Positions 52,757 to 62,043 of a stretch of 64,000 nt of DNA are shown here, one piece after another. Below the pieces are notes generated by a model. That model was not told the origin of the DNA. It was given only the letters and a program-made list of their open reading frames with translations, and ran no database searches. Location: the NCBI RefSeq assembly GCF_014842925.1, contig NZ_JACYXJ010000004.1, positions 62,001 through 126,000 on the forward strand, written 5' to 3'. Both the position numbers and the translations under genes were made by a program. Origin of the DNA: Roseibium polysiphoniae (lineage in GTDB: Bacteria > Pseudomonadota > Alphaproteobacteria > Rhizobiales > Stappiaceae). Every line of letters begins with the position of its first letter. The first letter of the stretch is position 1.

Positions 52757-53254
52757 ATGGTGAGAATGCTGATGTTGATCGTTGCGGTCCTGTGCGGAAC
52801 GGCGACGTCGCAATTGCCTGAGTTCGCGCAACAGTATCGACAGCGCATTGGTGGAGCGATCGACGCGCTGCAGGAAGTCATGGCAGACTTCGAGGCAGAT
52901 GCGAGCCAGTTCGGGTTGACTGTAGACGAGGCGATTGCGCGCCTTAAGTCAGGCGCGGACGACTTTGCCCGCGAGCGCGGCGAAACCATGGAAGAGACGC
53001 GCGCCCGGCTTTCAAAGCTCGTTGATCAACGGGATGCCTTGGCGGCTGCCGGACCATTTGCGCGGCTGGCTGTGGTTTTGGAATCAATGGACCCGAAGCT
53101 GGCGCAATCGACGGCAGAAGACTATGAACCTGCCCTGCCGGTCACCATGGAAGGCGCGGTCAGCGCTGGCCTTGGCGGTGTTGCAGGTCTGCTTGGCGTC
53201 CGCTTCCTGGTTTCCCTTGTGAACGTCGGTCGGAGACGTCGCCGGGTTCATTAG
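52757..53254 (+). CDS. DUF2937-family membrane protein
   Basis: A 165-residue protein. An N-terminal hydrophobic segment (about 2-18) is followed by QLPEFAQQYRQRIGGAIDAL, the family hallmark, a helical periplasmic region (about 30-125) and a C-terminal membrane segment (about 133-155) ending in a basic RRRRR tail. Function is unknown. It starts 27 bp after the WD40 gene and likely shares its transcript. Confidence 0.88.
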   Translation: MVRMLMLIVAVLCGTATSQLPEFAQQYRQRIGGAIDALQEVMADFEADASQFGLTVDEAIARLKSGADDFARERGETMEETRARLSKLVDQRDALAAAGPFARLAVVLESMDPKLAQSTAEDYEPALPVTMEGAVSAGLGGVAGLLGVRFLVSLVNVGRRRRRVH

Positions 53255-53283
53255 CACTCAAGACAGCGCATAAGGATTTCATC

Positions 53284-54876
53284 ATGGACACGACCACTTC
53301 ATCGGGCGGCATGGTGGTTGCCCCGCACAAGGCGGCAGCCGACGCGGGAGCTGAAATTCTGGCCGAGGGCGGCTCCGCCATCGAGGCGATGATCGCGGCA
53401 GCGTCCACGATCGCTGTTGTCTATCCGCACATGAATGCAATCGGCGGTGATGGTTTCTGGCTGATCGCGGAACCGGGCAAGGACCCCAAGGCTCTCATGG
53501 CCTGTGGCAGTGCCGGTTCCGGCGCGACGATCGAGGCTTACAACAAGGCGGGGCATGGTGCGATCCCGACGCGTGGACCACTTGCGGCGCTTACGGTGGC
53601 TGGAACCATTGGCGGATGGGCCAAGGCCAAAGAGGCAGCTCAGGCAATTGGCGCCGGCAAGGTCCCGAATACCGAACTTTTGAGCTCTGCAATTCGGCAC
53701 GCCAAGGAGGGGATCAGCGTTACGCGCAGCCAGACCGCACTGACCTTCGAAAAACTCGCGGAGCTGAAGGATCAACCTGGTTTTGCAGATGTTTTCCTGG
53801 TTGACGGCGAGGTTCCTGAAGAGGGCTCGCTGCTGAAGCAGGCGCGTCTTGCCGATACGCTGCAGCATCTGGCCCATGAGGGGTTTGATGAGTTCTACCG
53901 CGGCGATGTCGGGGCAGCGATCGCGGATGATCTGGAGCGCATCGGCTCGCCGGTGACCAAGGCGGATCTTGAGAAATTCGAGGCGCGTTTCAAGGACGCC
54001 CTTAAGGTCGAACTCAAGTGCGGCACCGTTTTCAATGCGCCGCCTCCGACCCAGGGGCTCGCCTCACTGATCATCCTTGGGCTGTACGACCGTTTGAAAA
54101 CCGATGGCCGTGAGGGCTTCGACCTTGTGCATGGTCTGGTCGAGGCGACAAAGCGGGCCTTCCTGGTGAGAGATCGCATCGTCACCGACCCGTTGCGATT
54201 GCCTGAACCTCCCAGGACATTTCTGACCGCTGACTGGCTTGATGAAGAGGCAGCCAAGATCGACTTGCGCCGGGCGCTCGAGTGGCCGCAGATCGCGAAG
54301 CCTGGTGACACGATCTGGATGGGCGCGGTCGACAAGAAGGGCGTATCCGTCTCGTTCATTCAGTCGATCTATTGGGAATTCGGCTCTGGCTGCGTTCTGC
54401 CGAAGACGGGAATTACCTGGCAGAACCGCGGCGCGAGCTTTTCCCTTCGGCCGGATGCCTTGAACGCTTTGGAACCGGGCCGGCAGCCGTTTCACACACT
54501 GAACCCGGCAATGGCAAGGCTCCGTGACGGCCGCACGATGACTTACGGCACGATGGGCGGCGAGGGGCAGCCACAGACGCAAGCGGCGATCTTCGCGCGT
54601 CATGTTCTAAATGGCATGCCGGTTGGCGAGGCAATTGACGCTCCCCGCTGGCTCTTGGGCCGGACATGGGGCGATGAAACGACCTCCTTGCGTCTCGAAG
54701 CGCGGTTTGATCCGGATCTTGTCCGGGGCCTGGAAAAGGTTGGCCATGAGGTGGTTCAAATGGCTGATGATTACTCCGATACGATGGGGCACGCCGGCAT
54801 GATTGTCCGCAATGCGAAAGGCGGCCTTGAAGGTGCGCACGACCCGCGTGCGGATGGCGGTGCGTCCATCGTCTGA
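53284..54876 (+). CDS. Gamma-glutamyltransferase-like protein
   Basis: A 530-residue Ntn-hydrolase of the GGT family. The N-terminus has GGMVVAPHKAAADAG and IGGDGFWLI. The nucleophile corresponds to T343 in GDTIWMGAVD, where autoprocessing would create the small subunit. The usual second threonine is isoleucine, so processing or specificity may differ. WEFGSGCVLPKTG and the MGGEGQPQ turn follow. There is no signal peptide, unlike periplasmic GGT, so it would be cytosolic, like YwrD or cephalosporin-acylase-type proteins. Confidence 0.88.
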   Translation: MDTTTSSGGMVVAPHKAAADAGAEILAEGGSAIEAMIAAASTIAVVYPHMNAIGGDGFWLIAEPGKDPKALMACGSAGSGATIEAYNKAGHGAIPTRGPLAALTVAGTIGGWAKAKEAAQAIGAGKVPNTELLSSAIRHAKEGISVTRSQTALTFEKLAELKDQPGFADVFLVDGEVPEEGSLLKQARLADTLQHLAHEGFDEFYRGDVGAAIADDLERIGSPVTKADLEKFEARFKDALKVELKCGTVFNAPPPTQGLASLIILGLYDRLKTDGREGFDLVHGLVEATKRAFLVRDRIVTDPLRLPEPPRTFLTADWLDEEAAKIDLRRALEWPQIAKPGDTIWMGAVDKKGVSVSFIQSIYWEFGSGCVLPKTGITWQNRGASFSLRPDALNALEPGRQPFHTLNPAMARLRDGRTMTYGTMGGEGQPQTQAAIFARHVLNGMPVGEAIDAPRWLLGRTWGDETTSLRLEARFDPDLVRGLEKVGHEVVQMADDYSDTMGHAGMIVRNAKGGLEGAHDPRADGGASIV

Positions 54877-54967
54877 CAAGGGTGAAGGGCAAGGTCGCTT
54901 GCAAAGCTAATGGTTTTCGGGACACTTCTCGAAAGTTGGCAGTTTTTATCGTTGCTTCGGAGAGATC

Positions 54968-55882
54968 ATGGACGCCATTACCCGCATGCGCTGCTTCATT
55001 CAGGTGGTCGACAGCAAGGGCTTCTCGGCGGCCGCCCGTGAAATGGGTCGGTCAAAGGCATTGGTCTCGAAATACATCGGCGAACTGGAGGATGAACTCG
55101 GAGCGCGTCTTCTCAACCGGACGACCAGACAGGTGTCCCTGACCGAGGTCGGTGAGGTCTACTACAAGGAGACGACAGAGATCCTGCAGCGGATCGATGA
55201 CCTTCAGGCGTCTGTCCAGTCTTCTCACCAGGCGATACGTGGCCGTCTGAAGGTGTCGGCGCCACGCTCCATGGGCGACAGCCTGATCAATCGCGCGATG
55301 ATGGAATTTCTCGTCGCAAATCCCGAAGTCAAAATGGACCTTCGCCTGGAGGATCGCTTTGTGGATCTGGTGGATGAGGGTTTCGATGTTGCGATCCGTG
55401 TCACCGACCTGGAAGATTCCAGTCTGATTGCGCGGAAAATTGCGCCCTTTCGCGCAGTCGTCTGTGCCACGAAGGAAGTGACGCAAAAATATGGTGTTCC
55501 AACGCAGCCGTCGGAACTGGCTTCACGGCCCTGCATTATCGACACGAATTACCGGCAAAAGCAGAACTGGAACTTCATTGTTGAGGGCCAGCGGATCGTG
55601 GTTCCGGTCAAGGGACCCGTCGAAGTGAACAGCGCTTCTGCAGGGCGTGATGCAGCACTCTGTAACTTGGGGTTTCTTCGAACCCCTCTGATGTTTGTGG
55701 CCGAAGATATTCAAAAAGGTTTGTTGACCACCGTGCTCGATGAATTCCAGCCGGACAATCTTGGCGTCTACGCAGTCTATCCGCATCGCCGGCATCTAAC
55801 CGGCAAGGTGCGGGCGTTTGTGGATTTTCTGGTCGCGTGGTTCTCGGAGCGCAAAAAGGCAGGTGAGCCTTGCCCAGGTTAA
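54968..55882 (+). CDS. LysR-family transcriptional regulator (CrgA-like)
   Basis: A 304-residue regulator. The helix-turn-helix is at about 3-62 (FIQVVDSKGFSAAAREMGRS, ALVSKYIGELEDELG). The effector domain follows, with RGRLKVSAPRSMGDSLI at its start. It lies 91 bp after the GGT gene in the same direction and converges on the leucine-dehydrogenase gene. Targets are unknown. Confidence 0.93.
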   Translation: MDAITRMRCFIQVVDSKGFSAAAREMGRSKALVSKYIGELEDELGARLLNRTTRQVSLTEVGEVYYKETTEILQRIDDLQASVQSSHQAIRGRLKVSAPRSMGDSLINRAMMEFLVANPEVKMDLRLEDRFVDLVDEGFDVAIRVTDLEDSSLIARKIAPFRAVVCATKEVTQKYGVPTQPSELASRPCIIDTNYRQKQNWNFIVEGQRIVVPVKGPVEVNSASAGRDAALCNLGFLRTPLMFVAEDIQKGLLTTVLDEFQPDNLGVYAVYPHRRHLTGKVRAFVDFLVAWFSERKKAGEPCPG

Positions 55883-55909
55883 CAACGCCAATCGTCAACG
55901 GATGCCGGA

Positions 55910-56977
55910 TCAGGGTCGCCGGTTGAGCCGCTCTTCGGCGATCTCATCTGCGATCTGTTCAGGAGGGCGGTTGGCTTCTTCTGCACGGCTGAAGATTGCG
56001 CTCATCGTCTCGGCTATGGCGAGTGTCTTGGCTCGGACAGCCTGCTCTCCGCCACCTGGTGTCGCCAGGGCGATGGAAATCACGCCGCCAGCATTGATCG
56101 CGTAGTCCGGGGCGTAGAGGATCCCTCGTTTTTTCAGTGCGACACCATCTTCTGTAGTCTGCAGCTGATTGTTGGATGCGCCGGCGACGATTTTTGCGCC
56201 GATCTCCGGCACCGTCTGCGCATTGAGGACGCCGCCGAGCGCGCAGGGGGCGAATATGTCGGCATCGACCCTGTGCGCATCCTCCGGCTTTACGGCGGTC
56301 GCATCAAAGCAGCTGACCGCTCTTTGGACCGCAGGCTCATGGATGTCGGAAACGATGAGGCTTGCGCCTGCTTCATGCAGGTGTTTGCACAGATCGAAGC
56401 CAACGTGGCCCAGCCCTTGAACAGAAACACGCTTGCCGGTCAGGTCGCTAGATCCGAAAACATGACTTGCGGCAGCTTTCAGCCCTTCAAACACACCAAG
56501 AGCCGTGAAAGGGGAGGGGTCGCCGAGCCCCGTCGCTCTGGTTCCGCGGACGTGGCGCGTCTTCTCGGCGACGGCTTCCATGTCCTCAGGCGAGACGCCA
56601 ACATCCTCGGCGGTGATATACGTCCCGGAGAGCCGCTCGACATGAGTGCCGAAAGCCTTCATCAGTTCCGGCGTCTTGTCTTGCCGAGGATCGGCAATGA
56701 TCACCGCCTTGCCGCCGCCAAGGTCCAGGCCGGCCAGCGCATTTTTGTAGGTCATTCCTCGTGACAGGCGGAGCGCATCGGTCAGCGCTTCGGCCTTTGA
56801 CGGGTAGGGCCAAATACGACAGCCGCCGAGGGCCGGCCCCAGGGTCGTATCATGCACTGCTATGATAGCGGTCAGGCCGCTTTTCCGATCACGCGCGAAC
56901 AGCACGTTCTCGTGGTCATCAAACTCGTCGTGTTCAAATGCAGTCGGGACGGGTGGCTTTGAAAACTGGACGTTCAT
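55910..56977 (-). CDS. Leucine/Glu/Phe/Val dehydrogenase-family enzyme
   Basis: A 355-residue amino-acid dehydrogenase. The catalytic lysine is in YKNALAGLDLGGGKAVI (about 78-94), preceded by LGPALGGCRIWPY; the NAD loop is VQGLGHVGFDL (about 189-199). It deaminates branched-chain amino acids to keto acids and ammonia with NAD. The length and Gly-rich GGGKA signature match leucine dehydrogenase better than glutamate dehydrogenase. Transcribed alone, with a 14-bp palindrome about 70 bp upstream. Confidence 0.93.
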   Translation of the reverse strand: MNVQFSKPPVPTAFEHDEFDDHENVLFARDRKSGLTAIIAVHDTTLGPALGGCRIWPYPSKAEALTDALRLSRGMTYKNALAGLDLGGGKAVIIADPRQDKTPELMKAFGTHVERLSGTYITAEDVGVSPEDMEAVAEKTRHVRGTRATGLGDPSPFTALGVFEGLKAAASHVFGSSDLTGKRVSVQGLGHVGFDLCKHLHEAGASLIVSDIHEPAVQRAVSCFDATAVKPEDAHRVDADIFAPCALGGVLNAQTVPEIGAKIVAGASNNQLQTTEDGVALKKRGILYAPDYAINAGGVISIALATPGGGEQAVRAKTLAIAETMSAIFSRAEEANRPPEQIADEIAEERLNRRP

Positions 56978-57045
56978 GGTCGTTTCCCAAGGCTGTTATT
57001 TCTTGAGATGAATATGATCGACATTTAGAGGATTTTGCGTCCTTT

Positions 57046-57059
57046 TTCCCAATTGGGAA
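57046..57059. promoter_or_regulatory. Perfect 14-bp palindrome in the divergent region
   Basis: TTCCCAATTGGGAA, loop-free, 69 bp upstream of the leucine-dehydrogenase-family start. Candidate operator for either divergent unit. Confidence 0.4.
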
Positions 57060-57229
57060 TTTCATTCAGGAATAAAACTTACCTGCGTTGAGCATATGAT
57101 GGAAAAATAATGCGATGAAGCCAAAGGCGGTTGCAGATCGCTCAGGCCTTGATCCTGCCGCGTTCTCGGGGCACAGATCCCTTGTCATTCTTGCCGATCG
57201 ATCGGAAACCTGCCTTGTCTGCTGCATTT

Positions 57230-59023
57230 ATGAGCCTTACGGCTCGGATTTTCCTGGCTTTTCTTGCCCTTTTTTCGGCGAACCTTGCGGCTTTGGCCCA
57301 TCCACACGTCTTCGTGGAAGCGCGCACACGACTGGTCTTTGACGATGACGGAACTGCAACTGCGGTTCGCCACGTCTTTCGGTTCGATGATGCCTTCACG
57401 GCCTTTGCCATCCAGGGCTTCGACACGAATGGCGACGGGTCCTTTTCGCGTGAAGAGCTTGCCGAACTTGCCCAGGTGAATATCGAAAGCATGGCGGAGT
57501 TCGGGTATTTCACGTTTGGGGACAATACCCGGATCGAATTCGATTTTGATCCGCCAGAGGACTATTGGCTCGAAGTCGCGACTGTCCCGCTCAAGGACTA
57601 CTGGGCGATGAAGCCGGAAGACTTTGAGGCGATGGCGGAGGACGTCCAGCTCAATGGCACAGAAATGCCGGAGACCGTTCAACTTCTGGAATTGCACTTC
57701 CTTCTGCCCATGAAGGAAGGGTCTGATGCCGATCAGACGATCACGCTCGATGTCTATGACCCGACCTATTACGTCGATTTCCGCTTCGGCCGGGAGCCTG
57801 AAGCCACTGGACTGGAAAATGCGCCTGGCAGCTGCAAGGTCGAGCGCAAAGAGCCTCCGGCGCTTGATGATGCGACAGCGTTTGCCCTTGCGCAGATTGG
57901 TCCGGAACAACGCAACCTTCCGCCAGAACTCCAGTCGGCTGCTGCCAGCCAGGTCAACCAGATGATCATCAACTGTTCTGTTGCGGCCGTTGGTGCAGGC
58001 AGCGATAGCGCGTCCGTTGTTGCTGAAACAGGCGAAACAGTGAATTCCAATGAGGCTGTATCAGCCACACCAGCGGAGCCGATCGATGTCAGCCTTGCGG
58101 ATCGCTGGTTTGGTACGATCGCGCGTCTCCAGCAGGAATTTTATCAAAAGCTGATCGGTGCAATGCGGGCGTTTCGTTCCAATCCAAACGCTGGCTGGCT
58201 GCTGATTGGTCTGTCCTTTGCCTACGGCATTTTTCATGCGGCCGGTCCTGGCCATGGCAAGGCGATCATCTCGTCCTACGTGGTTGCCAACAATGAAACC
58301 TTGAAGAAAGGTATCGTGCTTTCTTTCGTTTCAGCGTTTGCGCAAGCGGTCACAGCGGTTCTGTTGGTGGGTGTTGCGGCCGTCGTCCTGAAACTCACGT
58401 CGATCGCGATTCAGGACACGGCGCGATGGTTTGAGATCGGGTCCTATGCCCTGGTCACAGCGCTCGGTGGGTATCTCCTGTGGCAGAAAGCCTTGCTTCC
58501 TATCTTCAGGCCGGCCCATGCGGGCCATGACCATCACTCGCACGATCACCATCATGCACACGACCATAGCCACGATGCTCATGGTCACCACGGCCATAAC
58601 CATGCGCACCACGATCATGACCATCACATTGGCGAAGACGGGGTCTGCTCGTCCTGCGGTCACGCGCATGCGCCAACGCCGGACATGCTGCAGGGACATA
58701 TGACGCTCGGCAGAGCCGCGTCGATTGTGCTCGCTGTCGGTCTACGCCCCTGCTCCGGAGCCTTGATCGTGCTTGTCTTCGCGTTGTCTCAGTCGATGTT
58801 GGGCGCAGGCATTGCGGCCACATTCGCAATGGCTGTTGGCACTGGAATTACCGTTTCCATTCTCGCCGGTCTCGCGGTGGGTGCCAAAGGGCTTGCGGTG
58901 CGATTGTTTGGGGATGGATCCGTCATGGCAACGCGTGTGCACCGGACGATCGAGATCGCCGGTGCCCTAACCGTTCTCTTGCTGGGATTGTCGCTTCTGA
59001 TCGCGGCGATTGGCTGGGGTTAG
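57230..59023 (+). CDS. DUF1007-NicO fusion, nickel/cobalt efflux-type membrane protein
   Basis: A 597-residue fusion. ATG 57230 gives a signal-like N-terminus (cut near LAHP); the frame is open to 57131. Residues about 20-215 are a DUF1007 periplasmic domain (PHVFVEARTRLVFDDDG, with an EF-like DTNGDGSFSREEL). The C-terminal half (about 320-597) is a NicO/RcnA-like carrier with about six helices, FHAAGPGHGKAIISSY and the GLRPCSGALIVLVFALSQ signature. A cytosolic loop at about 425-470 is extremely His-rich (HDHHSHDHHHAHDH) and holds CSSCGHAHAP, fit for metal binding. Confidence 0.94.
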   Translation: MSLTARIFLAFLALFSANLAALAHPHVFVEARTRLVFDDDGTATAVRHVFRFDDAFTAFAIQGFDTNGDGSFSREELAELAQVNIESMAEFGYFTFGDNTRIEFDFDPPEDYWLEVATVPLKDYWAMKPEDFEAMAEDVQLNGTEMPETVQLLELHFLLPMKEGSDADQTITLDVYDPTYYVDFRFGREPEATGLENAPGSCKVERKEPPALDDATAFALAQIGPEQRNLPPELQSAAASQVNQMIINCSVAAVGAGSDSASVVAETGETVNSNEAVSATPAEPIDVSLADRWFGTIARLQQEFYQKLIGAMRAFRSNPNAGWLLIGLSFAYGIFHAAGPGHGKAIISSYVVANNETLKKGIVLSFVSAFAQAVTAVLLVGVAAVVLKLTSIAIQDTARWFEIGSYALVTALGGYLLWQKALLPIFRPAHAGHDHHSHDHHHAHDHSHDAHGHHGHNHAHHDHDHHIGEDGVCSSCGHAHAPTPDMLQGHMTLGRAASIVLAVGLRPCSGALIVLVFALSQSMLGAGIAATFAMAVGTGITVSILAGLAVGAKGLAVRLFGDGSVMATRVHRTIEIAGALTVLLLGLSLLIAAIGWG

Positions 59024-59041
59024 CGCCGGAGATTTCTATTC

Positions 59042-59794
59042 TCAGGTTCTCTGGGCAGCGTAGGCGCGCGCGGCATCTCCAAATGCCTTGAACAGCTTTT
59101 GGGAGGGGCCATCGCTGGCAACCCAATATTCCGGATGCCACTGTGTCGCGACGACGTAGCCTTTTGCACCCGTCACGGAAACAGCTTCGATCGTGCCGTC
59201 GTCCGCTTGGGCCTCGATCTTCAGACCTTTGCCGAGGTCTCCGAGGGCCTGACGATGGAGTGAATTGACCTCAAACTTCTCGTCACCAATCACCTTGCCG
59301 AGCTGACCGCCTGATGCAACATCGACCGTGTGAGCGATCCGGAACCTTTCATCCTGGTGCTCGGAGGTCGGCGCGCGGTGATCAGAGCGGCCCGCCATCT
59401 CCTGAATTTCAGTCAGCAGTGTTCCGCCGAAGGCGACATTCAGCTCCTGCATGCCGCGGCAGATAGCAAAGACCGGAATGCCACGTTCAACAGCCCGGCG
59501 TAGAAGCGGAAGTGTGGTTGCATCACGGGCTGCATCATATGGACCATTGGCTTCAGTTGCCTCGGCGCCGTAGAGCTGTGGATTGACGTTGGAGCGTGAG
59601 CCTGTCGCCAGCACACCATCCACACGGTCGAGGACCGCGTCGAGATCCACTTCTGCGCCCAAAGAGGGTAGAATGACAGGTATCGCGTCGGCGCCGCTCA
59701 AGGTCGCTTGCAGATAGGTGGAGGGTGCTGCGTGCCAATCGTAGCCGTCGAGAGGTTTCACGTCGGCGGTGACAAGAATGAGCGGCTTTTTCAT
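59042..59794 (-). CDS. Class I glutamine-amidotransferase-like hydrolase (C26/PuuD type)
   Basis: A 250-residue hydrolase. The nucleophile cysteine is in AICRGMQELNVAFGG (about 112-126), and His and Glu in ATQWHPEYW (about 218). The motif set matches gamma-glutamyl-gamma-aminobutyrate hydrolases of the putrescine pathway, though no other puu gene is nearby. It converges with the NicO fusion. Gamma-Glu-GABA, or another gamma-glutamyl amide, is the likely substrate. Confidence 0.9.
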   Translation of the reverse strand: MKKPLILVTADVKPLDGYDWHAAPSTYLQATLSGADAIPVILPSLGAEVDLDAVLDRVDGVLATGSRSNVNPQLYGAEATEANGPYDAARDATTLPLLRRAVERGIPVFAICRGMQELNVAFGGTLLTEIQEMAGRSDHRAPTSEHQDERFRIAHTVDVASGGQLGKVIGDEKFEVNSLHRQALGDLGKGLKIEAQADDGTIEAVSVTGAKGYVVATQWHPEYWVASDGPSQKLFKAFGDAARAYAAQRT

Positions 59795-59854
59795 TTTCGG
59801 GAGATCCGGTTGGGTATCGTGTTTGTCTAATGTTTAGAAGATGCCTGTTGGGAG

Positions 59855-60526
59855 CTAATCCAGCAACTTGAGTTCCTGCGCGATCTTGTAGAGTTGGGCG
59901 GCATTCTTGCTGCCGACCTTTTCTCTGAGATTGAGCCGGTGGGACTCTACCGTGCGGACACTGATGCCTAGATTGGCTGCAATTTCCTTGTTCGGCTGCC
60001 CTTCGGCGATTCCGGATAGGACCTGTTTTTCCCGGTCCGTCAATCCATAAGGATCGTTCACCTGGGCCGGCACATTGCCGCCAACGAGTGTGGGGCCGAC
60101 AGCGGAAGAGAAATAGTAACCGCCACTGGCCACGCTGGTGATTGCCGTCAGCATTTCTTTCGCCGAAATGTCCTTGAGAATGTAGCCTCTCGCGCCTGCC
60201 TGAACCACGCCGCGGACATACTCCGGATTGTCGTAAATCGAAAGCACGAGAATGCTGGTTTCGGGGAAACGCTTCCTGATTTCGTTGGCGGCATCCAGTC
60301 CGTTCATCACTGGCATTGAGACGTCCATCAAAATGATGTCTGGCCGAAGGGAATCCACCTGTTCAACGGCCTCGCGGCCATTCGTGGCTTCGCCGACGAC
60401 TTCAAGCGTATCCGTCTGGGCAAGGCGCGCACGAATGCCGTCGCGAACGAGTTCATGATCGTCGGCCAGCAAGACGCGTATCGGGCGCATGTGCAAAGTG
60501 TCGGTGGTCTGTGCCATCTTCCTCAT
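59855..60526 (-). CDS. NarL/FixJ-type response regulator
   Basis: A 223-residue regulator. The receiver domain (about 14-130) has acidic pair DD (LLADDHELV), phospho-acceptor Asp in IILMDVSMP (about 67) and Lys in GYILKDIS. A LuxR-type helix-turn-helix (about 160-220) has LTDREKQVLSGIAEGQPNKEIA. Its start overlaps the kinase stop (ATGA, 60523-60526). Alternative in-frame starts are at 60517 and 60490. It is paired with the Cache-sensor kinase and is divergent from TRAP system 3, its likely target. Confidence 0.95.
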   Translation of the reverse strand: MRKMAQTTDTLHMRPIRVLLADDHELVRDGIRARLAQTDTLEVVGEATNGREAVEQVDSLRPDIILMDVSMPVMNGLDAANEIRKRFPETSILVLSIYDNPEYVRGVVQAGARGYILKDISAKEMLTAITSVASGGYYFSSAVGPTLVGGNVPAQVNDPYGLTDREKQVLSGIAEGQPNKEIAANLGISVRTVESHRLNLREKVGSKNAAQLYKIAQELKLLD

Positions 60527-61884
60527 GCGGCTCTTTCCGAGGTCTTGTTGAGAGGCATCGTCACACGGATGCGGGTGCCTCCTTCTGCCATGTTCCGGAG
60601 CTGGAGAAAACCATCATGAGTTTCCATCCGCTCGCGCATGTTTCTGATGCCGAGACCGCCTCCCTGCGGCAACGGATGTGGCAGACCGCGACCATTGTCT
60701 TCAATTGTCAGGCTCAGGGTGTGGCGGCCGACAACCAGCGTAATGGAAACATGGGTTGCGCCGGAATGCCGTGCGACATTGGTCATGGCCTCCTGAACAA
60801 CGCGGTAAAGCGCTGTCTTCGCGCTGTCTGACAGGCGATCGTGGGTCCGTTCGGGGGACACATCCACTTTGATGCCCGAGTGTGTTTCAAATTCCTTGCC
60901 CAAGCTCACAAGTGCGGTTGCCAGACCCATGTCATCCAGAACGCTTGGCCGCAGGTCCCTTGAAATGCGGCGCACTTCTGAAATGGCGCCGTCTAGAATC
61001 CGCATGCACTTGTCGGCATAGCCGCGCAGGACTGGTGTCCGGCTGGCTTCGGACTGGATCATCTCGATGCCATACCGAACCGAAACCAGCAGCTGGGAAA
61101 TACTATCGTGAAGTTCGGTGGAAACGCGCTTTCTTTCCTGTTCCTGTACTTCGAAAATCCGATTGGTCAGCTCCTTGAGCTTGCTGTCGGCAAATCTCTG
61201 CTCGGAAAAGCGCACGCCAGCAATCAGCAGTCCTGCGACCACGATCGCAACCAGCGTGATTGCGAAGACGACGATAACGGTCTGCCTGATGGATTCCGAG
61301 AAGTCGGCACGTATGGCGGCAACTTCGCGGGCAATGTCATCGGTGTAAAGGCCGGTCCCCAGCATCCAGTTCCACTTGTCCAGAATGATTGCAAAGCCTA
61401 GTTTTTCCTCCACCAGTCCGGTGCTGGGCTTGTGCCATACATATTCATGGAAGCCGCCGCCGTTTTGCGCTGTCTCGATCAGATTGCGGATGACGAAATC
61501 GCCTTCAGGGTCCTGAAGATCCCACCATTTCTTGCCAACCAGGTGCGCAAGTTTCGGATGCACTAAATTTGTGCCGTCCAGTGAGTAGACGAAAAAATAG
61601 CCATCCTCGCCGAAGGTCATGTTGTGAAGGATCTGCTTCACGCTTTCCTGGGCTGCGGCGCGGCCACCGGGTTCGCCTTCATAGATGCGCTCGATCGATG
61701 TCAGCGCAAGATTGAGGTAATTCCGGATTTCCTGGCGCTTTGTGGCGAGAATCCGCTGTTCTACGGAGTGAGTTTCAATCTCGATAAGGCGCCGGGCCTG
61801 AAAGTAGCTGACACTTCCGATCAGGATGGAAACGGTGATCAGCGGCAAAATCGTGATCAGCATCAATTTTGTTTTGAAGGTCAC
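60523..61884 (-). CDS. Cache-domain sensor histidine kinase (HisKA_3)
   Basis: A 453-residue membrane kinase. TM1 is at about 7-29 and TM2 about 200-226, enclosing a single-Cache-type ligand domain (FGEDGYFFVYSLDGTNLVHP, KLGFAIILDKWNWMLGTGLY). Phospho-His is in ELHDSISQLLVSVRYGIEMI (about 258), and the HATPase box is VVQEAMTNVARHSGA with DNGRG. Single-Cache sensors of this kind often bind small carboxylates. It is divergent from a TRAP operon with a carboxylate-type binding protein, a frequent arrangement. Confidence 0.94.
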   Translation of the reverse strand: MTFKTKLMLITILPLITVSILIGSVSYFQARRLIEIETHSVEQRILATKRQEIRNYLNLALTSIERIYEGEPGGRAAAQESVKQILHNMTFGEDGYFFVYSLDGTNLVHPKLAHLVGKKWWDLQDPEGDFVIRNLIETAQNGGGFHEYVWHKPSTGLVEEKLGFAIILDKWNWMLGTGLYTDDIAREVAAIRADFSESIRQTVIVVFAITLVAIVVAGLLIAGVRFSEQRFADSKLKELTNRIFEVQEQERKRVSTELHDSISQLLVSVRYGIEMIQSEASRTPVLRGYADKCMRILDGAISEVRRISRDLRPSVLDDMGLATALVSLGKEFETHSGIKVDVSPERTHDRLSDSAKTALYRVVQEAMTNVARHSGATHVSITLVVGRHTLSLTIEDNGRGLPHPLPQGGGLGIRNMRERMETHDGFLQLRNMAEGGTRIRVTMPLNKTSERAA

Positions 61885-61942
61885 CTGAGCCTACCAATTA
61901 TTTCGCGAGGCACGCACGTGGCGCAGGAGTCTTATCGATCAT

Positions 61943-61958
61943 TCAGTAGTATTACTGA
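61943..61958. promoter_or_regulatory. Inverted repeat upstream of TRAP system 3
   Basis: TCAGTA-GTAT-TACTGA is a perfect 6-bp-armed dyad, 59 bp from the kinase start and 118 bp from the TRAP binding-protein start. Candidate site for the NarL-type regulator. Confidence 0.45.
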
Positions 61959-62043
61959 GTTGGTGCGCAAAACCACGAATAGCGCTTAACTCCCTGCATC
62001 ACCTAGACATAACGTCAGATCGGTGCAAGGGTAAGCGCCGATT

